The position numbers and the translations under genes are program-made. A DNA stretch of 64,000 nucleotides. Source: JAEMQF01 sp963850525. GTDB taxonomy: Bacteria; Pseudomonadota; Gammaproteobacteria; Burkholderiales; Burkholderiaceae_C. The notes below the pieces were generated by a model, which was not told where the DNA came from, made no database searches, and worked only from the letters and a program-made list of their open reading frames with translations. Every line of letters starts with the position of its first letter. Within the stretch, counting starts at the first letter, position 1. Below are positions 1 through 7,023 of this stretch, one piece after another. The stretch spans positions 62,001 through 126,000 of the forward strand of contig CAWKLQ010000011.1 of the NCBI GenBank assembly GCA_963850525.1, read 5' to 3'.

Positions 1-183
1 GAGCAGAACGCGAAGGCCGCGCTGCGCATGTCGGACCGCGGCTATGTGCTCGCCGAGGGGCGGAACCGGGTCGCGGGAAGCGCGGCCGAGTTGCTCGACA
101 GCGCCGAAGTCGCTGCGGCGTTTCTCGGTGGCGCACCGCGGACCCCACCTATTGCCGCCCAAGCTGCTGGGAGCACCGCGTGA
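1..183 (+). CDS. ABC transporter ATP-binding protein, C-terminal end (LivF-like), partial
   Basis: The window opens inside a coding frame that runs for 60 codons to a TGA. Residues such as SDRGYVLAEG and a tail containing AAEVAAAFLGG match the end of the second ATPase of branched-chain-amino-acid-type importers (LivF family), where the 'Y-V-L-x-x-G' stretch follows the D-loop and H-switch region. Walker motifs lie upstream of the window, so the assignment rests on this tail and on the permease genes that follow. The TGA overlaps the GTG start of the next gene by four bases, indicating translational coupling in one operon. Confidence 0.7.
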   Translation, partial: EQNAKAALRMSDRGYVLAEGRNRVAGSAAELLDSAEVAAAFLGGAPRTPPIAAQAAGSTA

Positions 184-1088
184 TCGCCCAGGCCCTCGCC
201 GACGGTGTGCTCACCGGCGCGGTGATCGCACTCGGCGCGATCGGCGTCTCGTTCACGATGCAGATCATGCGTTTCGCGAACTTCTCGCACGCCGAGCTGT
301 TGACGTGGGGTGGCTACCTGACTTTCGTTTTCGTCGGCTTCGCCGGCCCGGGAACGCCCACCGGGCCGCTCTCGTTCGGCTGGCAGTTGCTCGCCTGCGC
401 GGTGCTCGGTGCTGCGCTCACGGGTGGGTTGGCGTGGGCGCTGGACCGGCTCGTCTTCCAGCGCCTGCGCCGGCGCGGCGCGCACCACCTGACCCTCGTG
501 TTCGCGTCGTTCGGCGCGGCGCTCGTGATGCGCCACGTGATCGTGCTGCTGTGGGGCCACGAGTCGCGCTATTACACGCGTGAATTGCAGATGGCGCCCG
601 AGCTGATTCCGGGGGTGCGCGTGCTGCCGGACCAGATTTTCATCCTCGCGATCACGCTGCTCATCGTCGGCGCATTGCACGCCTTCCTCACCTACAGCCG
701 CACCGGCGTCGCGATGCGCGCCGCCGCCGAAAGTCCGGCGCTCGCGCAGGCGTGCGGCATCGAAGTCGACAAGGTGATCCGCAACACCTGGCTCATCGGC
801 GGCGCGCTCGCGGCGCTGGCGGGGGTGTTCACCGGCCTCACGCCGCAGTTGAACCCGGAGCTCGGCGGCAGCCTCCTGCTCGCCTTGTTCGCCGCCGCCG
901 TGCTCGGCGGAATCGGCAGCCTGCCCGGCGCAGTGCTCGGCGGGCTGCTCGTGGGCATCGCCGAAAACGTGCTGCTGATCGTCGTCAGCCCGGGCTACAA
1001 GCAGGCGATGTCGTTCCTGTTGATGCTGCTCGTCCTGCTGTTGCGGCCGCAAGGGCTGTTTGGTGAACGGCGCGAGGGGGAACGATGA
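180..1088 (+). CDS. Branched-chain amino acid-type ABC transporter permease (LivH family)
   Basis: A 302-residue, strongly hydrophobic membrane protein of the usual LivH length. It starts at a GTG inside the stop region of the ATPase gene (GTGA overlap) and ends with an ATGA overlap onto the second permease. It carries the polar loop of the family (RTGVAMRAAAES, around residues 170-185), thought to contact the ATPase, and several Gly/Ala-rich membrane segments. It should form the channel heterodimer with the next gene product in the inner membrane. The substrate cannot be told from sequence: this family imports branched-chain amino acids, urea, amides or aromatic acids. Confidence 0.9.
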   Translation: MIAQALADGVLTGAVIALGAIGVSFTMQIMRFANFSHAELLTWGGYLTFVFVGFAGPGTPTGPLSFGWQLLACAVLGAALTGGLAWALDRLVFQRLRRRGAHHLTLVFASFGAALVMRHVIVLLWGHESRYYTRELQMAPELIPGVRVLPDQIFILAITLLIVGALHAFLTYSRTGVAMRAAAESPALAQACGIEVDKVIRNTWLIGGALAALAGVFTGLTPQLNPELGGSLLLALFAAAVLGGIGSLPGAVLGGLLVGIAENVLLIVVSPGYKQAMSFLLMLLVLLLRPQGLFGERREGER

Positions 1089-2032
1089 GCGGAATCTTCG
1101 CCTACCTCATCTTCTTCACTTGCATCGTGCTGATCCTGGGCATCGTCACGCTCGGGCTGAACCTGCAGTGGGGTTTCACCGGGCTGTTCAACGCCGGCGT
1201 CGTCGGCTTTTATGCGATCGGCGGCTACACGCACGCCATCCTCACCGCGGCACCACAGCCCGGGCACATGGGCAACTTCGGCCTGCCGTGGCTCGTCGGA
1301 ATCGCCGGCGCGTTGCTCGTCACCGCCCTGGCGGCGTGGTTGATCGGTGCCGTCACGGTGCGGCTGCGTGGCGACTACCTGGCGATCGCATCGTTCGGCA
1401 TCGCGGTGTCGATTCAGCTCGTCACGCTCAACTGGCAAGAGCTGACGGGCGGGCCGAACGGCCTGACGCGAATCGCCCGGCCGCTCGCCGGGGTGTTCGA
1501 TACGCCGAGCGCCTACAACTTGTGGTTTCTCGCCCTCTTGGCCACGATCACCTGGCTCGTCTACATCGGCCTGGAGCGCATGTTGCGCTCCCCCTGGGGG
1601 CGGGTGCTGCGGGCGATTCGCGAAGACGAGCTCGCGGCAGTCGCTCTGGGAAAAAGCGCGACGCGCTTTCGCCTCGAGGCCTTCGTCATCGGCTCGACGC
1701 TGATGGGGCTGGCCGGGGCGCTCTACGTCAGCTTCATCGGCTTTGTCAGCCCGTTCGACTTTCTGCCCATCCTGACCTTCCAGGTCTGGGCCATGCTGAT
1801 CGTCGGCGGCAGCGGCAACAACCGCGGCGCGCTGCTCGGCGTGCTCGTCGTCTGGAGCATCTGGACGGTCTCGGGAATCGCCGTCACCAAGCTGTTGCCG
1901 CCGAGCCACGCAGCGCAGGGCGCTGCCGCGCAGGTGATCCTGATCGGCGTCGCTTTGGTGCTGATGCTGCTGTTGCGGCCACGCGGGCTGCTGGGAGAAC
2001 CGCCCATTGTTTCGCGCCACGCCAACGAATAA
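1085..2032 (+). CDS. Branched-chain amino acid-type ABC transporter permease (LivM family)
   Basis: A 315-residue inner-membrane permease, partner of the LivH-like protein. The family segment beginning LNLQWGFTGLFNAG lies near residues 27-40, and the coupling loop (LRSPWGRVLRAIREDE) is near 163-178. The length is typical of LivM proteins without the extra N-terminal domain. It overlaps the upstream permease by four bases. It is followed 47 bases later by the binding-protein gene, completing an ATPase-permease-permease-binding protein order. Confidence 0.9.
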   Translation: MSGIFAYLIFFTCIVLILGIVTLGLNLQWGFTGLFNAGVVGFYAIGGYTHAILTAAPQPGHMGNFGLPWLVGIAGALLVTALAAWLIGAVTVRLRGDYLAIASFGIAVSIQLVTLNWQELTGGPNGLTRIARPLAGVFDTPSAYNLWFLALLATITWLVYIGLERMLRSPWGRVLRAIREDELAAVALGKSATRFRLEAFVIGSTLMGLAGALYVSFIGFVSPFDFLPILTFQVWAMLIVGGSGNNRGALLGVLVVWSIWTVSGIAVTKLLPPSHAAQGAAAQVILIGVALVLMLLLRPRGLLGEPPIVSRHANE

Positions 2033-2079
2033 GCTGGCACCGACCCTTCCCCTTCCTCCCCCAATCACTGGAGACACCC

Positions 2080-3345
2080 ATGCACCCCATCTTTATTTCG
2101 CGTGCCGGCCGAACCGCCGCCCTGCTCGCGACCCTGCTGTTCGCCGCAGCCGCGTCGGCGCAAAGCGGCTGCCCGGTCAAGGTCGGCGGCGTGTTGCCGC
2201 TGACCGGCTCGATGGCGCCGATCACGAAGAAGATTGCCCAATCGGCAGAACTCGCGTTCGAGCACATCAACGCGGGCGGCGGCGTCAAGGGCTGCCCGGT
2301 GCAGTTCATCCTGCGCGACGACCAGGGCCAGCCGACGGTGGGCGTGGACGCAGCGAAATACCTGGTCGAGGTCGAAAAAGTCGCGGCGTTCACCGGCACC
2401 ATCTCGTCGGGCGTGACCGGGCCGATCATCGCGTCGGTCACCGCGCCGTCCAAAGTCGTGCAAGTCACGTGCTGTTCCACGGCGAGCCCGTTCACGCTCG
2501 ACGGGCGCAGCGGTGGCTACTTCTTTCGCACGATTCCGACGAGCAAGACGCAGGCCTTTGCGACGGCGTCGGAAACGACCCGACGCGGCTTCAAGAAAAC
2601 CGCCGTGATCTTCGTCAACACCGATTTCGGGCGCGACATGCTCGGCTTCTACAAGCAGGCCGTCGGCAAGCTCGGCGGCGAAATCGCGATCGAGGTGCCG
2701 TACAACGACAACCAGACGAGCTACCGCGCCGAGGTGACGCGGGCGCTTTCCGCCAAGCCGGAGTCGCTGCTGCTGATCGGCTTCCCGAAAGACGCAGTCA
2801 CGATCGTTCGCGAATGGCTGTCGTTCGGCGGCCCGCGCGTCGTGGCGCTGAACAACTCGATGCGCACGCTCGACTTCGTGGCCGGCGTGGGGGCAACTTT
2901 CGTCGAAGACTTCTTCGGCATGGACAACGCCCAGGTCGCCGGGCCGAATGTGGATTTCTTCAACAAGGCGTTCGAAGACAAGTTCAAGACCGACAGCAAG
3001 GGCCCCGGCGTGCACACGCAGTACGACGCGGTGATGGTGATCGGCCTGGCGATGAACATCGCCAAGGACGCAAGCGGCCCGGCGATCAAGGACGCGATCC
3101 GCCAGGTGCACGCCGCGAACGGCACGCCAGTGGGCACCGGGCCGGCCGAGTACAAAAAGGCGCTGGAGCTGATCAAGGCCGGCAAGCCGATCAAGTACCA
3201 CGGCGCGACCGGCCCGATCGAGTTCGACGCGAACGGCGACGTGACCGGCCCGGCGCTCGTGTGGAAAATCAAGGGCGGCCAGATCGAGACGGACCGGGTC
3301 ATCTCGATCGAAGACATGCAGGCGCTGTTCAAGCGCATCGAGTAA
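2080..3345 (+). CDS. ABC transporter periplasmic substrate-binding protein (type 1, LivJ-like)
   Basis: A 421-residue exported protein. I chose the ATG with a GGAG Shine-Dalgarno seven bases upstream, because the downstream residues form a classical signal peptide (R-A-G-R then a hydrophobic run ending ASAQS) cut near residue 28. The mature start (CPVKVGGVLPLTG) is the opening of the Periplasmic_binding_protein-6 / amino-acid-amide binding fold. Regions such as IFVNTDFGRDM and GVHTQYDA fit the two-lobe fold. It should deliver the ligand to the preceding permeases. The ligand is unknown. The frame stays open upstream into livM, but that part is only a shadow. Confidence 0.88.
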   Translation: MHPIFISRAGRTAALLATLLFAAAASAQSGCPVKVGGVLPLTGSMAPITKKIAQSAELAFEHINAGGGVKGCPVQFILRDDQGQPTVGVDAAKYLVEVEKVAAFTGTISSGVTGPIIASVTAPSKVVQVTCCSTASPFTLDGRSGGYFFRTIPTSKTQAFATASETTRRGFKKTAVIFVNTDFGRDMLGFYKQAVGKLGGEIAIEVPYNDNQTSYRAEVTRALSAKPESLLLIGFPKDAVTIVREWLSFGGPRVVALNNSMRTLDFVAGVGATFVEDFFGMDNAQVAGPNVDFFNKAFEDKFKTDSKGPGVHTQYDAVMVIGLAMNIAKDASGPAIKDAIRQVHAANGTPVGTGPAEYKKALELIKAGKPIKYHGATGPIEFDANGDVTGPALVWKIKGGQIETDRVISIEDMQALFKRIE

Positions 3346-3449
3346 GCGGCTTGCGGCGGGCTTTCCCGACGCGCGCATGTGCTCAGGTGTCACTTGTGCA
3401 GACTGGCTCGCAATCGCACAAGGCAGACGAGTTGGGAGCGTTCACTTTC

Positions 3450-3695
3450 GGCCCTTTGCTGACGTTCGATGTGGCCTCGAGGCTTGCCCACCAACCCTCG
3501 TCATCCCGGCGAAAGGGCCACCCCGTACTCGATACGGGGCCGGGATCCACTGGATGCAGGCGATGAACGCTGCGCTGGACGCGCGACTTCCACGGGTGGA
3601 TCCCGGCTTTCGCCAGGCGAACGCCGGGATGACGAATATCCTGCGTCGACGCGTGACCGCACCCAAAGCGGACGTTCAAACGTCAGCAACGGGCC
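3450..3695. repeat. Composite imperfect palindrome (nested inverted repeats)
   Basis: Two nested pairs of inverted arms are visible. The outer arms (3450-3468 and 3677-3695) match at 17 of 19 positions around the core CGTCAGCAA..GGGCC. The inner arms carry CGTCATCCCGGCG at 3499-3511 and its inverse CGCCGGGATGACG at 3622-3634, each followed inward by a GGGATCCA-type motif. The inner element resembles the short CCCGGC-type palindromes scattered between genes in many proteobacteria. It looks like a small non-coding dispersed repeat rather than an insertion sequence: no transposase is present and it is only about 245 bases long. Confidence 0.6.
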
Positions 3696-3730
3696 GACAG
3701 CAGACCGCCATTCCAATTCGATTGAATGCA
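3671..3730. repeat. Dispersed repeat copy B (3' of AKR-RidA gene)
   Basis: This stretch aligns over roughly 55-60 bases with 6940-6996. Both contain AACG[T/G]CAGCAA[A/C]GGGCCG, then a CAG..CC segment, then ATTCG[A/T]TTGAA[T/C]GC. Its first part also forms the right outer arm of the composite palindrome. It lies 23 bases beyond the stop of the minus-strand AKR-RidA gene, in the same orientation and at nearly the same distance as the second copy lies beyond amn. Confidence 0.55.
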
Positions 3731-3752
3731 AAGTGGTGGTTTCCGTCGTGCC

Positions 3753-5216
3753 TCACGCGGGCGTGCGCACCACCACCTCGGCCTCGATCTCGAGCTCGTA
3801 ATCGCCAATCAACACCGCGCCACCGAGCATCGTGTTGGCGGGGCGAATCGCACCGAAGTAGCGGCCGTGCACTTCGGCCACGCTTTGGCACGCTGCCGCG
3901 TCGCGCAAGTAAACGCGGGTGCGCACCACGTCGTGCAAGCTGCCGCCCAGCGCCTCGACGCTGGCCGCAATCTTGTCGAGGATGTAGACGCATTGCGCGG
4001 CGGCGTCGCGCGGCGCGACGCTGCGCCCGGCGCCATGCGTCGCCGTCGTCCCGCTCACCAGGATGCGGTTGCCGTCGCGCAGCGCGCGCGAATAGCCGGC
4101 GATCGGCTCCCAGCGGCTGCCGCTGTCCACACGCAAGCGCGGCGCTGCGGCATCGAGCGTCTGCACCGCATACACCGGCGGCAATTGTTCGAGGTGGTGG
4201 CGGAGGTCACCCGACGCCGTGAGGAAGGGCGGGCGCCGGTATTCGTCGCCGCAGTCGCCCGGCGGAGGCGTGGCCGCGGCGAGCGCGTCGTTCAGCCGCG
4301 CGTGGTCAGCGGCGTCGAGGGCAAACGAAAACAGCGCGGCGTTGTCGTCGCGGTGCTCGCGCTCGCCGGGTCGTGCGCCGACGATCACCGCGCCCACGGC
4401 AGGATGCTCCAGCACCCAGCGCACCGCAACATTCGCCACCGAGACGCGATGGCGCAGCGCCACCGCGTGCGCCGCGGCGAGGATGCGCTGCAGCGCGGCC
4501 CAGCCGCCGATCGCGTCGATGAAGCGTTTGTATTTCGACTTGCTCCAGTCGGCAATCTCGGTGGGTTCGGCCGCCCCCACCCAACGGTCGGTGAGGAAGC
4601 CACCGCCCAGCGTTCCGTAGGCGAGCAGCTTCACGTTCTCGGCCAGGCACAGCTCGCTCATTCGGCCGGCGGCGCGCGGGTCGAGCAGCGAAAACGAGAC
4701 CTGATTCGTCGCCACCGGAATACCGTCGCGCAGCAGCAGGCGCAAGTGATCGGTGTCGAAGTTCGTGAGGCCCAGGTGCGCGATCAGGCCTTGGGTGCGC
4801 AGCGCCGCGAGCTCGTGCATCGCGTCGAGGTAACCCGGGTGCGCGTACTGCCACCAATGAAACTGCAGCAAGTCGATGCACGCCACGCCCAGGCGCTGCC
4901 GCGAGCGCTCGACGCCGGCGCGCACCGCCTGCGCAGTCATCCGCCCCGGCGCCGGGCACCACTTGGTGAAGGCGCGCGACCGCGGGGTGGCGTGGCGCGC
5001 CAGGAGTCGGCCGACGATGAGCTCGGCGCTGCCGTAGTGGTCGGCCATGTCGAAGGCGTCAAAGCCGGCTGCGGCGTAGGCCTGCAGCGCGTCGGCGGCA
5101 GCGTCGGCGTCGAGCAGCGTGCCGCTGCGCTCCATGTCGGCGACCTGCCACAGGCCGACGATCAAGCGCGGCACGGTCAGGCCGGGGGCGAGTTCGATGC
5201 GCGGGATGGCGCTCAT
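3753..5216 (-). CDS. Aldo/keto reductase fused to a RidA-like (YjgF/UK114) domain
   Basis: A 487-residue two-domain protein. Residues 1-330 are an aldo/keto reductase barrel with the catalytic tetrad visible: D56 and Y61 (FDMADHYG), K85 (FTKW) and H120 (LLQFHWW). Residues about 355-487 are a RidA/YjgF fold, recognised from ILVSGTTA, VRTRVYLRD and the final YELEIEAEVVV strand. Canonical RidA proteins carry a catalytic arginine in a PAR motif before that strand. Here it reads RPAN, with N461 in its place, so imine deaminase activity is doubtful. It diverges from a second AKR gene with only 28 bases between start codons. The substrate is unknown. Confidence 0.88.
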   Translation of the reverse strand: MSAIPRIELAPGLTVPRLIVGLWQVADMERSGTLLDADAAADALQAYAAAGFDAFDMADHYGSAELIVGRLLARHATPRSRAFTKWCPAPGRMTAQAVRAGVERSRQRLGVACIDLLQFHWWQYAHPGYLDAMHELAALRTQGLIAHLGLTNFDTDHLRLLLRDGIPVATNQVSFSLLDPRAAGRMSELCLAENVKLLAYGTLGGGFLTDRWVGAAEPTEIADWSKSKYKRFIDAIGGWAALQRILAAAHAVALRHRVSVANVAVRWVLEHPAVGAVIVGARPGEREHRDDNAALFSFALDAADHARLNDALAAATPPPGDCGDEYRRPPFLTASGDLRHHLEQLPPVYAVQTLDAAAPRLRVDSGSRWEPIAGYSRALRDGNRILVSGTTATHGAGRSVAPRDAAAQCVYILDKIAASVEALGGSLHDVVRTRVYLRDAAACQSVAEVHGRYFGAIRPANTMLGGAVLIGDYELEIEAEVVVRTPA

Positions 5217-5244
5217 GGTCTATGAACTTGGATACGATGGGCGC

Positions 5245-6336
5245 ATGACTCTACCGGACAACATCGACCTCGGCGGCGGCGTGCGCGTGTCGCGTGTCGC
5301 CAAAGGCAACTGGCAACTCGCGCAGCGCCATGGTGCGCCCTTCGACCGGGATCGCGCCATTGACGACATGCGCGCCTTTGTCGACGCCGGCGTGACGCTG
5401 TTCGATTGCGCCGACCACTACGTCGGCGTCGAGCCGCTGATCGGCGAATTCCGGCGCCGCCACCCGGATCAGGCGCGGCGCCTGCGGATTTCGACGAAAG
5501 TCGTGCCCGACCTCGAATCGTTGCCGAACCTGACGCGTGCCGATCTCGCGCGCATCGTCGACACCTCGCTCGCGCGGCTGGGCGTGGAGCAGCTCGATGT
5601 CGCGCAGTTCCACTGGTGGGACTATCGCGTCCACGGGTATGTGGAAGCGATGCAATGGCTCGCCGAATTGCAGGCGGCGGGCAAGATCGCTCTGCTAGCC
5701 ACCACCAACATGGACACGCAGCGCCTGCGCGAAATCACGAGCGCGGGCGTGCGCATCGCGACGAACCAGTTGCAGTATTCGGTGCTCGACCGTCGGCCCG
5801 AACACGGCCTCGCGGCATTTTGCGAAGAACATGGCATTCACCTGCTCTGCTACGGCGTTCTCGCCGGCGGCTTCGTCAGCGAGCGCTGGCTCGGCGCGCC
5901 GGACCCGACGCCGCCGCTGGCGAACCGATCGCTCGTCAAGTACCGTTTGATCGTCGAGGACTTCGGTGGTTGGCAGCGCCTGCAGAAGTTGCTGGGCGTG
6001 CTCGGCAGCATTGCGCAACGCCACAAGACGAGCATCGCCGCCGTGGCGATCCGCTACGTGCTCGACAAGCCCGGCGTCTCGGTTGCGATCGTCGGCGCAC
6101 GCAGCGCAGACCGGCTGCCGGCGCTGCTCGACGGATTTCGCATCACGCTGGCGGCACCGGAGCGCGCCGCGATCGACGCACTCGCCGCGCCCGGCCCGCA
6201 AGGCGACTGTTATGAGCTCGAGCGCGACGAAGCCGGGCCGCACAGCGCCATCATGTGGAAGAACCAGAACACCCACGGCGCGCCGAGCGACGCTACGGCG
6301 TACACGCCACCGGCATATCGCCGCACGACCGGCTGA
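5245..6336 (+). CDS. Aldo/keto reductase (divergent paralogue of the AKR-RidA gene)
   Basis: A 363-residue cytoplasmic oxidoreductase with the AKR tetrad D54, Y59 (FDCADHY), K85 (STKVV) and H123 (AQFHWW). It shares unusual details with the divergent fusion protein, notably the FHWW motif and the NxxTxxLR and VAIRYVL segments, so the two are paralogues or work on related substrates. It lacks the RidA domain. The ATG at 5245 begins the natural N terminus. Upstream in-frame ATGs lie inside the opposite gene. No good Shine-Dalgarno is seen, so it may be leaderless or weakly translated. Confidence 0.82.
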   Translation: MTLPDNIDLGGGVRVSRVAKGNWQLAQRHGAPFDRDRAIDDMRAFVDAGVTLFDCADHYVGVEPLIGEFRRRHPDQARRLRISTKVVPDLESLPNLTRADLARIVDTSLARLGVEQLDVAQFHWWDYRVHGYVEAMQWLAELQAAGKIALLATTNMDTQRLREITSAGVRIATNQLQYSVLDRRPEHGLAAFCEEHGIHLLCYGVLAGGFVSERWLGAPDPTPPLANRSLVKYRLIVEDFGGWQRLQKLLGVLGSIAQRHKTSIAAVAIRYVLDKPGVSVAIVGARSADRLPALLDGFRITLAAPERAAIDALAAPGPQGDCYELERDEAGPHSAIMWKNQNTHGAPSDATAYTPPAYRRTTG

Positions 6337-6388
6337 GCCGGCTGTGTCGAGTGCGGCACCATGGAAATCAGCCACACCAGGAGAGCCC

Positions 6389-6751
6389 ATGACCATCGGC
6401 GATGAATTCGAGCTGTACGACTTGCGCGTGGAAGTGCTCGACACCGGCAAACCCTTCGTCAGCCACGCGCGCGTGGGCGACACGTTCGACGTCATCGGCG
6501 GGCGCATCGTCTTCCCGCCCGGGCGCGAGGCGTCGTTTTCGCTTTACGCGATGCTCGCCGTACTGCCCTTCATCCCGGCCAAGCAGCGCCCGACCCACCC
6601 GAACGACTGGATGAGCACCGACAGCGACATCGGTTGCCTGGACCCGGCCTGCGGCGCACGCTTTCGCATCACACGCCTCGCGCGGCGCACCCTGCACCAC
6701 GCCGACTACAGCGCGCTGCCGTTGCGCCCAGCACAAGGCGACGCCGCCTGA
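6389..6751 (+). CDS. TIGR04076-like small protein
   Basis: A 120-residue protein starting at an ATG with a good AGGAGAG ribosome-binding site. The opening YDLRVEVLDTGKPFVSHARVG, followed by GRIVFPP and a short cysteine-containing region (DIGCLDPACG), fits my recollection of TIGR04076, a family of small proteins of unknown function often near redox enzymes. It has no signal peptide or membrane segment. It sits 52 bases after the aldo/keto reductase on the same strand and is probably co-transcribed with it, which suggests an accessory role in the same unknown pathway. Confidence 0.6.
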   Translation: MTIGDEFELYDLRVEVLDTGKPFVSHARVGDTFDVIGGRIVFPPGREASFSLYAMLAVLPFIPAKQRPTHPNDWMSTDSDIGCLDPACGARFRITRLARRTLHHADYSALPLRPAQGDAA

Positions 6752-6939
6752 CGCGACATGCGTGGGCGGGCGTTGCGGCGCCGCGCCGACCCAAACGGAT
6801 TCGCGTTTGCAACCGATGCAGCGTAAGTCCCGTGTTGACGCGGCTTCGCTTTGCGCTTCTGGACGGTGCCCCGCGAGCGTGGGCCGGAGCACGGGGGCAC
6901 CGCCGCCGCCCTGGCGTCGCCACCTGGGCAGGAACCTCG

Positions 6940-6996
6940 CTGCGAACGGCAGCAAAGGGCCGGTTGCAGCCTCCCAATCTCATTCGTTTGAACGCG
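6940..6996. repeat. Dispersed repeat copy C (3' of amn)
   Basis: It contains CGAACGGCAGCAAAGGGCC (6943-6961), which matches the inverse of 3450-3468 at 18 of 19 positions. Its continuation aligns with 3696-3730. It ends 28 bases beyond the stop of the minus-strand amn gene. The wider 6752-7023 gap also has an imperfect inverted pair, GATTCGCGTT near 6800 and AACGCGAATC near 6990, and otherwise no gene that I can support. Confidence 0.5.
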
Positions 6997-7023
6997 AATC
7001 GGCGCCTCGACACGCCCCGGCCG

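Larger units (their letters stand above)
3346..3752. other. Intergenic region between liv operon and AKR-RidA gene, with nested repeats
   Basis: About 400 bases with no credible gene. The short frames here have no recognisable protein features. The stretch is occupied by a composite palindromic repeat and by a copy of a second dispersed repeat, both listed separately. It separates a plus-strand operon from a minus-strand gene, so it must hold both 3' ends. I saw no classical stem-plus-U-tract terminator. Confidence 0.6.

Noticed and set aside
1060..2079. Upstream part of the 761-codon frame that ends with the binding protein
   Set aside because: It is out of frame with livM, is arginine-rich, and the signal peptide plus Shine-Dalgarno fix the true start at 2080.
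3726..5225. 499-residue plus-strand frame opposite the AKR-RidA gene
   Set aside because: The minus-strand gene has complete AKR and RidA motifs; the plus-strand translation is low-complexity Arg/His/Val.
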